From: Hemibagrus wyckioides
Taxonomy: Eukaryota; Chordata; Actinopteri; Siluriformes; Bagridae
Direction of reading: 5' to 3'
Length of the DNA: 64,000 bases
Assembly (NCBI RefSeq): GCF_019097595.1
Contig: NC_080717.1
Location: forward strand, 17,878,336 to 17,942,335
The position numbers and the translations under genes were made by a program. Of the stretch, positions 22,901-42,350 are shown piece by piece (the first letter of the stretch is position 1; every line of letters starts with the position of its first letter). The notes beneath the pieces were generated by a model that was not told where the DNA came from, searched no databases, and was given only the letters and a program-made list of their open reading frames with translations.

Positions 22901-25102
22901 AGTTTTGTTTACCTCATCATTTGTATAGTTAAACTGGCAATGATATTCTGCATGTCTTTAAAGGTTTTTTGTTAATGAGAATCTTATTAACGTGTTGTAG
23001 TCTCTGCCCTGTTTTTACACAATACACACTTCACACAGTGGCCAAAGGTGATGTAGGATGTCCAGTGTCCCTTTTCTGCTTTTTGAAAGCGCAAGAAGAA
23101 AACTTGTAAAGGAAATGAGGAAACACTTTTAGGGTAGAGACAGTTTATAAGTTAATCAGATAACACCCCCAGGTTTCTGAGCTTGGTTTTAGGTAACAGC
23201 ACAGAAGAAAGTGACTTGACTCATGCATAGCATTTTTATGGAAAATGATCACTTTATTTAAATCCTAGTGCAATTTTCTTATTAATGTATGTCCTATAGG
23301 CCTGCCGAGGGACCATCCGGAGAGTTACCATTCCTACATGTGGAACAACTTCTTCAAACATATCGACATCGAACCACAGAACACTCACATTTTGGATGGC
23401 AATGCAACTGACCTGCAGGCCGAGTGTGACTCCTTCGAGCAGAAGATAGCAGCTGCTGGGGGCATAGAGTTGTTTGTAGGAGGTGTGATCAAAGTTTATG
23501 CTTATGGATGAGGTTTTAAAGAAAAATGGAAAATATGTTTGTGTCAAATAGCTGATTCTGACCATGAGTATGTAGCCTTTAGTTAAGTTGAAGTCTATAA
23601 TTTGCATGTAGTTAAAAATCACAAGGCAGTCTGTCAATTCTAAAAAGAACCCCGATATTTTGAAAAGCTTATGTAGTTTAGTAAGGGAAAAAAAAGCATG
23701 ACAGGCCATACTTGAAGATAACAGCTACTGGGTGGTATGATGTGGCCTGACATGAACAGTGTTTCTGTTAACACGATGTTCAGCACAAAGCTGGTTATTT
23801 TTCAGTAACAGCATGAACTGAAATGTTTTATTTCTTTTATACTGCAGCAACCTATCAGTATGTTAAAGAAACAACATATCGTAATTGTTCATAATTACAT
23901 TTAATGTTGTGATGAGTCAAGTTAATTCTGATTATTACCTTACATTACAGCAGAAAAGATAATGTGTTAGAAGAAGTGCATTACTATAAATCTGTGATGT
24001 GAAAGATGCCCATTGCTGCTGTTAGAGGAGCTACTACAGAAATTCACACCTTCTGACCAATCAGATTTGTGAATTTGACAGCTTTATAAATTGTGGAGTT
24101 AATAATTTTTGTTATCTTTTGTCAATGTAAACATTCGGTCAATTCTGCTTTTTTCTTTTATAGGAATTGGACCTGATGGCCACATTGCCTTTAATGAGCC
24201 AGGTTCCAGTCTGGTGTCGAGGACACGAGTGAAGACACTGGCTAAGGACACTATAGTGGCTAATGCTCGCTTCTTTGGAAATGACTTGTCTAAAGTCCCT
24301 ACCATGACTCTCACTGTTGGTGTGGGCACAGTTATGGATGCTAGAGAGGTGAAAGTCACTCAAGCCTAAAATAAGCTTGTACAAAGCAATAGGCCACAGT
24401 TACACTGCATGGATTAGAGATGCTATACTGGATTCAAATGGTGCATGAATTACAATATACGTGTTCGTTAATCCTGTATTCTGACACTTTTGACTTCTTA
24501 AAGCCCAAAAATGAAAAAAAAATCTTATATTGTATTTTTAGGTTATGATCCTGATCACAGGAGCGCACAAAGCCTTTGCCTTATATAAGGCCATAGAAGA
24601 AGGAGTGAACCACATGTGGACTGTATCTGCCTTCCAGCAGCACCCTCGTACTATCTTTGTGTGTGATGAAGATGCCACACTTGAGCTCAGAGTCAAGACT
24701 GTAAAATACTTTAAAGGTATGTAAGCATTATTCTGAATGAACTAGAGTAGGATCAAGTATGTACAGGGACTTATTAATTTTTAATATAAACACACAGAAA
24801 AAAAGTAGACAGAAATTATACGTTCAAGAAAATTACAAATTATCAGCTGATAAATTTGAACAAGTTATATTGATTTTCAGACATTTTTAGACATTTCTGA
24901 GCCTCCCTTGCATTCTTAGTAAATGACACGTGTGCTCAGGTCCTCACCAAATCCTATTCAAGTAAATCAATCCATAATATAAGCACATGATGCAATATAT
25001 TTGGTACAAATCGCACACACCAGGGACAACTAAAACATTTAAAGCTGCTATAAACCTAGCCCTGTTGCATTTTTCATGTATTTTCGCTTGTAGTATATAC
25101 CT

Positions 25103-25148
<46 letters not shown>

Positions 25149-25494
25149 ATATTTAACAATACAACATGGTATGGCCAGTATATGGATCATGAGAGAATGC
25201 ATCTTATTGAACATTCTTTTCTGTTTGTTTACATAGCTAATTGCCCGTTATAAAGCGAGGAAACATAGAGTTTTTAGTAGATTTAAGTTAGGTCTTGGTT
25301 CAGCATAGATCAGCATGCAAACTTTCTTTTTTCAAACATCTAGCAGCGGATTTAGGTTTTGTAACTTTTGGCTAATTTCTTACAGTTACCAGAAATCTTC
25401 TACTAAACTCCAAGTGCTTTGTCTTACAGGGCTGATGCATGTCCACAATCAGCTGGTTGAGCCGACACACAGCATGAAGGACTATAAGGATTAA
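19945..25494 (+). CDS. gnpda2: glucosamine-6-phosphate deaminase 2
   Basis: The enzyme converts glucosamine-6-phosphate to fructose-6-phosphate plus ammonia, a cytosolic amino-sugar catabolic step that opposes the hexosamine pathway. Coding exons are 19945-20068, 20233-20334, 23300-23482, 24164-24348, 24542-24716 and 25430-25494. All have GT/AG borders and phases add up to 834 bp, 277 aa plus stop. The N-terminus reads [20 protein letters not shown]. The conserved GLPTGSTP phosphate/sugar loop is at residues 38-45. Catalytic residues fall where the NagB family has them: D72 in FNMDEY, then D141, H143 and E148 in [15 protein letters not shown]. Length and short C-terminus fit GNPDA2 rather than the longer GNPDA1, as does the neighbouring guf1. 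The start follows an AAAG acceptor with only six untranslated bases. The second intron of the coding region (20335-23299) carries a Tc1 element. I see no defect in the gene. Confidence 0.96.
21216..22175 (-). pseudogene. Tc1-like transposase pseudogene
   Basis: The reading begins [20 protein letters not shown] at 22175, with a paired-type helix-turn-helix ([11 protein letters not shown]) and a second HTH region, and the DDE domain follows. Visible lesions: (a) the first catalytic Asp is Asn, VLWSNETK instead of WSDETK, at about 21725. (b) A deletion near 21625-21635 removes the glycine-rich stretch normally between the PKYTIP and GQLHRI segments and shifts the frame. (c) An in-frame TAG at about 21427, directly after HIKVL, stands where the family has Glu. 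(d) A further frame disruption lies near 21305. DNDPKH and [11 protein letters not shown], carrying the other two acidic residues, are still present. The product cannot be active. The terminal reading GFATMY-stop fits the family end. Confidence 0.88.
22247..22294. repeat. 48-bp imperfect hairpin in the Tc1 5' untranslated region
   Basis: GCTGAGATTA at 22247-22256 pairs with TAATCTCAGC at 22285-22294. A nested AGAGCACTC (22257-22265) pairs with GAGTGCTC (22271-22278). The hairpin lies just upstream of the transposase start inside the element. Confidence 0.8.
22595..22860. repeat. dispersed teleost repeat remnant
   Basis: The text TTATCCTGTTCAAGGTGTTGGAGCCTATC..GGAACACTGGG..GAGGC, and later GGAGAACATGCAAAT and GGAGCTGTGAG, is a pattern I recognise from a very common, diverged fish interspersed repeat. 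Related pieces occur at 15895-15950, 27005-27190, 38110-38250, 42135-42350 and 62090-62275. The family name is not certain. Confidence 0.55.
25108..25144. repeat. (GT)n microsatellite
   Basis: About eighteen GT units in the last coding intron of gnpda2. Confidence 0.95.
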
Positions 25495-26880
25495 GGCTGA
25501 AGGCCAGGGAGTACGTTGCCTCATATGGGAATGAAGCAGATTTACATCAGTTTGCGGTAGTGGAACGTGGTTTCAGAGATGACACAAGCCCCCCAAGACT
25601 CACAAAGGTGCCTAAAATACCAGTGATGTGTAGATTACAGGTTTGCATCACATTAATGTTTACTTGCACAACAGCAAATGCAAACTCTTGTCTGCCAATT
25701 TTAAAACTATTGGTAAAGGCAGTATTATAAAGATCAGGATGGAATGAGTATCAAAGTTTTATAATAAGTCATTTCTGGCCTTTCGTTGTTATTGAAGAAA
25801 GACCTCTAGCATAAAACACCATTTTAATTCACTCCTATGTTTAAGGCTTTTTTTTGCGTATTTAACGTGCCTTTGAGTGCTATTATTATATTGATATGGT
25901 GAAGACCATATCTTATCGTTAATTATTTGGGTAAAAAAATATTGGTTCATATGACATCTGGTTTAAGTTACTTGAAGGATTTGGCAAACCTTTTCCTTTC
26001 AATAGAAAATCTTGAAACACATACTTGTTTTAGAATTTTATGATGATTTATTTGAAAGCTTAACCTACAGTGACTACAGTCAATTCTCTAGAATTTATAT
26101 TGGGCTCTTGATGGTGAAATGTAAAATGTCTTAAGAAGACAAAATCAGTGGGTGTGGACATGATGGAAGTTTCACTATACGGCCCTTTCTGTAGCCCAGA
26201 CCTGGATTAAACCTGACTAATTAATATGCTGATGCATCCAAGTCAAATCCAACCAAGTTGCCTTTTACATTCTTGGCAGTAAACTATAATGTACATGCTA
26301 ATGACCAATCCATCTCTGGAATCTTAAGTGACTGACACATTTTTTTGGGACCAGCATTAGTGGTATATTTTCTGAAAATTATATTCCCCAAATTTAGTTA
26401 TTGAGTAAACTATAACTATGGGCCACTAAGTGACACTCACCATCTGACAAACAGCAGCTTATAAAGTCTGATCCAGTCAATGTAAACAATTCAGCATCAT
26501 AAATCAAACTGAGCCTATTTAGAGCGAAAGTATATGTTCCCAGCACATGAACACTCCTAAATATTACAGTGTTGGCTGCTGTTTTATAGTTATCGTAAAC
26601 CCATTTTACTTTCTTTCCTTCTTCCTAGTGTTTAGAACTGTTACTGCATGGAACGTTACCTTAGAATTATTCTGCGTACGACTGAAATGATTTGTAACCT
26701 CTTTGAACCTCAATATGTTGATTCGAATAAACTGTACCATACCTGTGAAGCCTCATACTTGGTTAAAAGGTTTGCATTCACCTCATTAGTAAAACAGCTG
26801 TTACCAGGCTTTCATTTTAATACCAAATCTTCTTGTTTCAGACGGTATGAATGGTAAATAAAACTTGTTTGGTTTAAACA
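25495..26880 (+). other. gnpda2: gnpda2 3' untranslated region
   Basis: AT-rich DNA after the stop at 25494 without other coding signals. AATAAA hexamers occur at about 26726 (GAATAAAC) and at 26857-26862 (GGTAAATAAAAC). The latter gives a probable cleavage site near 26880. The 3' UTR length is therefore inferred at 1.2-1.4 kb. Confidence 0.6.
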
Positions 26881-27004
26881 TGTCTGAGTGAGTAAAGTAT
26901 GTCTGGAAATCCCTCATTTAGTTAGTCCCTTTTAATTCATAAGTATCAGTCACAGTGTTTTCTTTAATTTTTTTTTATTCTTTCATCTTCATTAGTCTCC
27001 TAAA

Positions 27005-27190
27005 CACATGCTGGTAGGTGAACTGGCTATGCTAAATTGCTCCCAGCCATGAATAATTGGGTTAATGGGCGTCTGCATGGTGCCCTGCAATGACCTGATG
27101 TGCCCTCAAGGGTGTATTCCTGCCTCCCATCCAGTGTTCCTAGGACTGGGTCCAGATCTACAGTAATCCTGACTCTCCAGGATGTTTTCT
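27005..27190 (+). repeat. dispersed teleost repeat remnant
   Basis: Segments such as GGTAGGTGAACTGGCTATGC, GGTGCCCTGCAATGACCTG and GTGTATTCCTGCCTCCCATC match the layout of a very common fish repeat also seen at 42135-42350. It lies between gnpda2 and the Tc1 element. The family is unassigned. Confidence 0.5.
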
Positions 27191-27377
27191 ATAATCCATC
27201 ATCAGAATGCAATGCATTTTGCCCGATCATCTTCAGATTTTCATGTACAGACAAGTGGGAAGAAAAAAAACACTGACATTTCCCCTCCTCACTCCAGGCT
27301 TAGTAATCATAAAGGGAAAAAAAACTAGAGTGTTTTTCACGTTTAATTTAAAGTGTATATATAAACATTAAGGTATA

Positions 27378-28900
27378 CAGTATCTCACAAAAGTAAGTAC
27401 ACCCCTCACATTTTTGTAAATATTTTATTATATCTTTTCATGTGACAACACTGCAGAAAGGACAGTCTGCTCCAATGTAAAGTAGTGAGTACAGCCTGTA
27501 TAACAGTGTAAATTTGCTGTCTCCTCAAAATAACTCAACACACAGCCATTAATGTCTAAACCATTGGCAACAAAAGTGAGTACACCCCTAAGTGGGCCCA
27601 AAGTGTCAATTTTGTGTGGCCACCAATATTTTCCAGCACTGCCTTAACCCTCTTGGGCATGGAGTTCACCAGAGCTTCACAGGTTGCCACTGGAGTCCTC
27701 TTCCACTCCTCCATGATGACATCACAGAGCTGGTGGATGTTAGAGACCTTGCGCTCCCCCACCTTCCGTTTGAGGATGCCCCACAGATGCTCAATAGGGT
27801 TTAGGTCTGGAGACATGCTTGGCCAGCTCATCACCTTTACCCTCAGCTTCTTTAGCAGGGCACTTGTCGTCTTGGAGGTGTTCATGTTGGAATACTGCCC
27901 TGCAGCCCAGTCTCCGAAGGGAGGGGATCATGCTCTGCTTCAGTATGTCACAGTAGATGTTGACATTCATGGTTCCCTCAATGAACTGTAGCTCCCCAGT
28001 GCCAGCAGCACTCATGCAGGCCCAGACCATGACACTCCCACCACCATGCTTGACTGTAGGCAAGACACACTTATCTTGGTCTCATCTGACCACAGGACAT
28101 GGTTCCAGTAATCCATGTCCTTAGTCTGCTTGTCTTCAGCAAACTGTATGCGGGCTTTCTTGTGCATCATCTTTAGTAGAGGCTTCCTTCTGGGACGACA
28201 GCTATGCAGACCAATTTGATGCAGTGTGCGGCGTATGGTCTGAGCACTGACAGACTGACCCCCCACCCCTTCAACCTTTGCAGCAATGCTGGCAGCACTC
28301 ATACGTCTATTTCCCAAAGACAACCTCCGGATATGACGCTGAGCACGTGCACTCACCTTCTTTGGTGGACCATGGCGAGGCCTGTCCTGAGTGGAACCTG
28401 TCCTGTAAAACCGCTGTATGGTCTTGCCCACCATGCTGCAGCTCAGTTTCAGGGTCTTGGCAATCTTCTTATAGACTAGGCCATCTTTATGTAGAGCAAC
28501 AATTCTTTTTTTCAGATCCTCAGAGAGTTCTTTGCCATGAGGTGCCATGTTGAACTTCCAGTGACCAGTATGAGAGAGTGTGAGAGCGATAACACCAAAA
28601 TTAACACACCTGCTCCCCATTCACGCCTGAGACCTTGTAATACTAAAGAGTCACATGACACCGGGGAGGGTAAATGGAAAATTGGGCCCAATTTGGACAT
28701 TTCCACTTAGGGGTGTAGTCACTTTTGTTGCCAACGGTTTAGACATTAATGGCTGTGTGTTGAGTTATTTTGAGGGGACAGCAAATTTACACTGTTCTAC
28801 AGGCTGTACACTCACTACTTTACATTGGAGCAGAGTGTCATTTCTTCAGTGTTGTCACATGAAAACATGTGAGGGGTGTACTCCCTTTTGTGAGATACTG
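27378..28900 (-). mobile_element. Tc1-like transposon between gnpda2 and guf1
   Basis: TA flanks are at 27376-27377 and 28901-28902. The left end CAGTATCTCACAAAAGTAAG is matched in reverse at the right end (GGGTGTACTC..TTTTGTGAGATACTG). The inverted repeats run about 220 bp, with an inner copy of the terminal motif (CAACAAAAGTGAGTACACCC at about 27570) characteristic of the IR/DR type. The minus-strand transposase gene is damaged. Its sequence belongs to a different Tc1 subfamily from the element in gnpda2. Confidence 0.93.
27556..28548 (-). pseudogene. Tc1-like transposase pseudogene
   Basis: It begins MAPHGKELSEDLKKRIVALH at 28548, with HTH segments and then LWSDETKI carrying the first catalytic Asp. 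Two deletions are evident. After DETKI (about 28066) the reading jumps to VLPTVKHGGG-type sequence in another frame, losing about 70 bp compared with the usual family layout. Near 27878 the stretch that should encode DNDPKH is missing, so the second catalytic Asp is gone and the frame shifts again. [11 protein letters not shown] and the C-terminal AVLENIGGHTK remain in the third frame segment, which reads past the usual stop to 27556. The gene is dead. The deletion sizes are judged against remembered family sequence. Confidence 0.88.
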
Positions 28901-29209
28901 TATATTTACATTTTAAATAAGCATATACTACATACTTTGACTGTTGTCCATTACACATTCCACATCTCAGAAATAAAAATTTTATTGTTCTCTTAAGATA
29001 TTGGAGAAACAGAAAACAGCTGCTTTAAACCTGATACTGCATCATACTCCAGTGTTTCAGAAGGTAGCGATTTTACATCCATAATGGTACCTGAAAGGAA
29101 ATCTTAAAATCACAATTTTAAAGGGCTGCAGGCCCAAAAACCTGTAAAGCTAGACAAAAATAAATTATTACTGGAGGATAAGGAGTATAAGCAGTCACCA
29201 GGGAATCTA

Positions 29210-29594
29210 TACAAACTTTCAGTATTTATTTTTAATAAGAAATATTTACATTGCACAGCTGATGAAGGACTTTTGTTTGAAGTCTCCATGTTTCTCTGGA
29301 TATGTTTAATACAAATATGACTAAATATATCTAGTACACTACAGGAGGGTGTTGCAGCAAGTTACCCAAAGTGGTCTACAAGTGGTATGATTGGGATGAA
29401 GGGAGAGGCCTAATAGCAAGCGTTTTTCTTTTCCAGGCTATTGGCACACTGTATTATGGGATGTGTGGGATAGCACAGAAATGCTGCCTTGTGAAATCAG
29501 CCACCTCAGATTTTGCTTGGATGTTGTGATCCAGATTTCTACCTTCGATTACGTCCTTAGCATGTGCCATTTTTTGACATTTTTCTTGTAGTTT
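29210..29594 (-). other. guf1: guf1 3' untranslated region
   Basis: After the stop at 29597-29595 on the minus strand, an AATAAA hexamer appears at 29230-29225 (plus-strand TTTATT), giving a likely poly(A) site near 29210. There are no other coding signals. Convergent gnpda2 ends about 2.3 kb away. Confidence 0.6.
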
Positions 29595-36842
<7,248 letters not shown>

Positions 36843-36869
36843 GGCAGCTGGCGGCGCAAGGTTCAACAA

Positions 36870-37040
36870 ACCAGCTGCATTAAGTAAAGTGTCGCTGTGA
36901 CACTATGTCTGTTTCTCCTTAGCTGTCGGAAAAATTTGTTCATAGACGTGTGCGTTATAAAGATCAGGATTTGAGATTGAGAGATTCACATTTATTTCGA
37001 CAGGACGTCGCCATGTTGAGGTTGGAGGTTAACATTGCTT
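36870..37040 (-). promoter_or_regulatory. guf1: guf1 promoter region
   Basis: Directly upstream of exon 1 the sequence contains GACGTC at 37004-37009 and GCCATGTTG at 37010-37018, a YY1-type core motif often found at starts of nuclear genes for mitochondrial proteins. There is no TATA box. The transcription start cannot be fixed from sequence. Confidence 0.45.
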
Positions 37041-37334
37041 CTTCTTTGGTTTAAGTGACGAGACTCGAACCGTCACCCCCATCTGCTGTTTGTGGTGTGT
37101 AATGAACATGGTAGTGATGAATCGTTCATAAGCGAATCGGCTCATTGTCGGGTGAACGTTTGGAGCCGACTCGCATGTTCAACTCAACTCAATCCAAACG
37201 AGCTGTTTTGTACAATGAAACCAAATTTGTGGCACCAAATCGCCCAAGAATGTAAATATTAAAAGGCAAAAAGTGAATACAGAAATACCGGAAAAGGTGC
37301 GAAAATATTGCATTGTATACAATATACAGATTGG

Positions 37335-37404
37335 CAACAACAACAATAACAACAACAATACTACTACTACTACTACTACTACTAATAATAATAATAATAA
37401 TAAA
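37335..37404. repeat. compound (AAC)n-(ACT)n-(AAT)n microsatellite
   Basis: Three trinucleotide blocks follow one another: CAA/TAA units, then CTA units, then ATA units. A second (ACT)n with GCT interruptions is at 37858-37919. Confidence 0.95.
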
Positions 37405-37857
37405 TCAAAGTATTTCTGGTCGTTGAGAACCTGGAGCCAATCCCAGAGGATTTGGGGCCCAATTTCGATTCATCTCAGTGACTCGAATCTTTTGATTCCT
37501 TTCTCCAAAAAGATTCATTCTGATTCGGTCACTGATTTGTTCAGTGGCCATTTGCATAAGTGACATCACTACACCAGCAGGTGGCGGCAGTGAGTATCTT
37601 TTCAGATAAGTTTCTTTAGTATTATGATTTATTAATATTGCCATATCCAAGACTATTTTTTAGACATTTTAGTCAGTGCAAGCTAGTGTAGATAAAAATG
37701 ATAGCTTTTATTGCTGCATTTAAAAAAAACAAAACAACTATTAGTCATTTGTACACATTTTGTGTATAGAGGATTATGCCATGAACACACCAACAACTCA
37801 TAATGCTTGTTGTAGACCTGTGAAGATAAAATAAACTAATAATCATTCCAAATAAAG

Positions 37858-37919
37858 TACTACTGCTACTACTACTACTACTACTACTACTGCTGCTGCT
37901 ACTACAAATACTACTAATA
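37858..37919. repeat. (ACT)n microsatellite with GCT interruptions
   Basis: About twenty trinucleotide units; on the minus strand they read as a serine run in one frame, which is an artefact. Confidence 0.95.
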
Positions 37920-38109
37920 ATAGCGCTATTATGAATATTTTCCATTGCAATATACCTCCGAAAACATGTCTGCACTATTCTGACTCTATAAAGTGTTTTC
38001 CTGTATGCATGCCTTTAAATTGTTATTGTGTTTAAATTGTTATTTACTACATTACATTTTGTACTGAATGATATATAAACTAAACTGAACAGTCATCTGT
38101 TATAATATT

Positions 38110-38212
38110 CATCATTCATCTTCACCAACCACTTTTTCTGGTAAAGGTTGCAGTAAATCTGGAGTCTATCCCAGGAACACTGGGCGTGAAGGTGCCATTT
38201 CCTTGCAGTGCA

Positions 38213-38250
<38 letters not shown>
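38110..38250. repeat. dispersed repeat remnant ending in (CA)n
   Basis: GGTTGCAGTAAATCTGGAGTCTATC, CCAGGAACACTGGGCG (given in parts) resembles the repeat at 22595. It is followed by an uninterrupted (CA)n at 38215-38250. Confidence 0.6.
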
Positions 38251-38252
<2 letters not shown>

Positions 38253-39222
38253 TCCTCTAGGGGAAGTTTAGAATAGCCAATCTGTGTGCATATAAATCTT
38301 AAACAATGACTGAACATTTAATTCAAGTATAAGGAAGTTAGGAACTAACCTGCCAGCTGGCAAAGATGGACTATGGTAGTTTTGGCAGCTGGTAGCTGGC
38401 CAAAATGTGCAGGATGTGAAGGTCTTCAGTGTGAATTTTGTTTTTAGAAAGCCTGTGCTAGTGGATTTGTGTTTTATTCTCATATGAGACATGCTGCTAT
38501 TTATGTTTCTCTCTTTTCAAGTGTAGTACCATACAACAGTGAACAATGTGATAAAATGACATGCTTTTTTTTTTGTTTCTCTGTTGCTAACCGATTTACT
38601 TGGAGCAGATGTTGGTTGCAGTGACGCAAACCACTGAACACAAGCACCTGTTTGCAAACATGAAATCATCCCACTCCTTCACCACTTTAAACACATCTTT
38701 ATGTATGAGTACACTAACCTTGCTACAGCATCTGTGCCATTCATCAGGAACCCAGACAACTGGAACAGCTGGTATATTTGATTTTGGTTTTCATGTTTGA
38801 TTAGGCTTTTGAATACATGCATTAGACCTACCTCTGCAATTCTAATCTTACCAAACATGACATAAAAATACTCTAAATTCTACCTAGTTAAAGATTCAAT
38901 ATGTGGTCAAGAAGCATTGGTTGACATTTTTCTACCACAGGGTGTCACCCTTGATACAGATGATGCAGCCTGAGAAAAGAGTAGAGAACATCATTACCAT
39001 GGCAACATGGCAACCCACTCATAGGCCAACTAAGTAGGTCCCTGTGAAAATTGCCTAGATAAGAAATCAAATAAAATGTATCTCCCTAAGCTTTTATGTT
39101 TGATGGCTGTTGGCAGATACATTTGTGAAACTGGTGTATGTCTGTTCGATGTAGATTGTAAGTGGGAATCAACCACATGTAGCATGCACTAAGGGTCTTT
39201 AGAGAATATATTTTTTATGCTG

Positions 39223-39242
39223 TGTGTGTGTGTGTGTGTGTG
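39223..39242. repeat. (GT)n microsatellite
   Basis: Ten GT units. Confidence 0.9.
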
Positions 39243-39842
39243 ATTCTGCACTCCTGAAGGTGGGATCAGTAAAAACTCAAATCCCATTTTTCATATTTAT
39301 CAAGGTTATTCTCCCATATAAACAGCTTGTATAAAATATCTGCTTTGGATAAACATGTACACAGGAGCAAAGACAAATAATGTAGACCATCCAAGCAATC
39401 TGGACAAGGCGGTGCCTTTCTTTGCCTGTCACTCATTTAGCTTTTTAAGATGCAGAGCAAGTTTATCAGTCAGACATTCTAGCCTTAGACATTCAAGCAT
39501 TAGATGGGGGAAATATCAAATAGTCTTTGCATGGAAATATGTAGGTTCTACAGTGCTGTTATGTTAAAACCTTTTCAGTAAACATGCGATTTAAATAAAA
39601 AAGCAATTTGGGTGTCGCCTCGCCATGTGAATTATTCATTAGTGTGGACAAGTTAAGGACGGTGGAACTTCGTGTAGGTTAAAAATGACAAGACAACATA
39701 ACCATTGGTAAATAAATAATGTGAAATCCTTTGCAGTCCAGTCCAGTTTTTAAAAAAGATATAAATATGTAATATTTGCAATAAATTATGCTGTCATACA
39801 GCCATATTGTACACAAATGCTGCATGTTTTTCAAATGTTTAT

Positions 39843-39921
39843 TTTTTCTCTGTTCTTTACAGCTAATTGGATTTTATTTAATAAAATAAAATAAAATTAT
39901 CTGCGAAGAACAGAGAAAAAG
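39843..39921. repeat. imperfect foldback (inverted repeat)
   Basis: The left arm TTTTCTCTGTTCTTTACAG then ATTTTATTT pairs with the right arm AAATAAAAT then CTGCGAAGAACAGAGAAAAA. The arms are about 35 bp with a small AT-rich loop. No target duplication or family is recognised. Confidence 0.7.
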
Positions 39922-40890
39922 AAAATGTTATTAAATAAAATAAAATTAATTATGAAAAATTGTATAATTCCATGTTATTGTTTGAGTTTTCCAAATCTGA
40001 TGATAGACTCATATCTTCTGCTTCTGCTCATATTTTTTGTAACACATTCTGGGACTCCATTGAAACAGCTAGCTTTGGGATCTGGGAGTTTTTTTTTTTT
40101 TAAAGTCTCATAATAACACTGCAGTTGTGTTGCCAGCCTCATTGTTCACATCTACCACTGACAGTCTCTGAACTAGCTGTGATAGCCAACATCAAAGTGA
40201 CTTTGGCCTGAGTGGAACTGGATACTGATATTCAACCACTGAATGCTCTTTTTCTCACAGCACTGGTAACAACAGAATTCCCAGTATACAGCGAGAGCTC
40301 TAAAGCAGTAGACACAGATGAGGTTCTAACGTGAACTTATTAATGGATTGCGTGTTACATGTTAGCCATTCTACTGTGACCATTGGAAACTGCAGATATC
40401 GATCTGTCTGAGAGAGTTGATTGTTATCTTACTCCATGTTGTGGAACACAATGAAAGGGTCACTCTTATGACCCACTGTCATGGACCCCATGGAAAGGAG
40501 AATGAAGGTTTCAGGATCATATAACAAACATGAAACATTAAAGTTGCCACACTTTCAATATTCAGAAAGCTTCAGTCAAGTCACATCAGGAGAGAGCCTG
40601 GGCAGGGAGACTTACCTCTCAGGCTTTTAGCAGGGGGCATGAGCAATTTCTGCTTATCCCATGGGGTGGGCCTTAAACAATACCTCCTCTCCACTAACGG
40701 GCCCAACAGAGCATGCCCATAAAGGGCTGTGGCTGATGATGGGCTATAGAAAATAACATTGTTCATGATACAAACTGCAGTTCCACTCTCTTTGTATTCT
40801 CACAGCTCAGAGGCTCAAAAAAAACACTCCAGCAAGGTTGCCACTCTGACTAATTATGTTTGTTTCCTCACAAGTGCAACTGAGAAAGTT

Positions 40891-40957
<67 letters not shown>

Positions 40958-40958
40958 T
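40891..40958. repeat. (TTTA)n microsatellite
   Basis: About sixteen uninterrupted ATTT units. Confidence 0.95.
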
Positions 40959-42134
40959 ATATATTTTTTTTAAATAGAGTTTCTATTCAACATATTTTTT
41001 TTTAGATGGATGCTTGTTTCTGTCCATTTCTGGATTTGAGAGCCGAATTGCTTCTTAAAAGTCTTTCCTTTACATGCTATGGTCATCAGATGTTATTGAA
41101 TCTTTGAAACAAGAGGATTGGTTCACATTACAGGATCGGCTTCTGGCTTCTTATTGCTAGCATTGGCCCAGACTGCAGATGCTTTTCGAGTTTTGCCTTC
41201 AAAGGACAGGTATTCACAAATAAAGCTTCTAAAATACTTTCCAGTCACTATGGATGCCTTCCTCACTTCCTCACTGAGAGCAATGTGCTGCCACAAGGTC
41301 ATAGGGGTGTGAATCCCTCCGTGTGAGATCTAAACAGATCAACTAGATAGAACTGAGAGAGTTAAATCAGGCTCTAATAACTGTCTTACGGTACATTAAG
41401 TGCCAGTCTGCACTGACAACATTGAGACAGCTCATCAACTCGCATGGAATGTTCTCAGGTGGGCCTCAAGTTAGCCACACTAAGAGCGACTCTCCTGCAG
41501 GGGTGCCGGGTAAGTGCTTTCGTGATGGGAGAGTGTATAGCTAGGAAAGTGTCATCTGCACCCTAAGTCGTGTTCCAGATCTGACAAATGTTTAACAAGG
41601 TGTATGTGGAGCTTTTACTGATGCCAAGTCCACTTAATGCCAATTGTAGCCCTCTCTAGCAGAGCTGAACAGCCCACTGACACAGCAGACACTAGCCAGT
41701 TATTGGTCTCAACATCTACTGTTGATTTTGCGCACATTGCACAGATTTTAGCAACCAGAAAACTTCTACATTCTCTCGTGGTCAGTGGCAGGTGTGTGGT
41801 GTGTGTAGTAACCACTGTAGTGTGTGCCTGCACTGTGGATGTTATCTTTCACAAATTTATTGCCTTTCTGAATAGACTGAGGCTTCATCCTACCACAATT
41901 CCCCCAAGACCCCATCATGGGACATTAGTTATGTATGTAACTGGCTCAATGTATCCTGCGTAACCACCAGGGATTCTTTTCATTCAGAACCAGTGCTGAC
42001 CTGACGAGAACTTCTAAAGAAGGTTCAGGGGAAAAATGGCTGTGTGGCAGTCTCACATCAATAGTAACTTGGTGGCAGATAGTAACTTTGTGACTTCCCA
42101 GTTTGATACTGAGCTCATTTTACTGCATGGAGTT

Positions 42135-42350
42135 GTCTCCACATGTCTGCGTGGGTTTCCTCTGGGTTCTCCAGTTTCCTTGATTGGCTACACTAAATCG
42201 CCCCTAGGAATAAATGAGTGTGAATGTGTGTGTGCATGGGGCACTGTGATGGACTGGCATCACATTCAGAGTGTGTCTGTTTGTTCCTGTGGTTGGCTCT
42301 GGATCCACTGCAACCCTGATCAGGACAGTAATAGTACTAAGGAAGAATGA
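42135..42350 (+). repeat. dispersed teleost repeat remnant
   Basis: Contains GGGTTTCCTCTGGGTTCTCC, GATTGGCTACACTAAATCGC, GATGGACTGGCATCACATTC and GGATCCACTGCAACCCTGAT in the order I know from a very common fish repeat; the copy at 27005 covers part of it. Confidence 0.6.

Noticed and set aside
37055..37085. tRNA T-arm-like text (GAGACTCGAACCGTC)
   Set aside because: No acceptor stem, anticodon arm or A box at the right distance on either strand; chance or a tiny relic.
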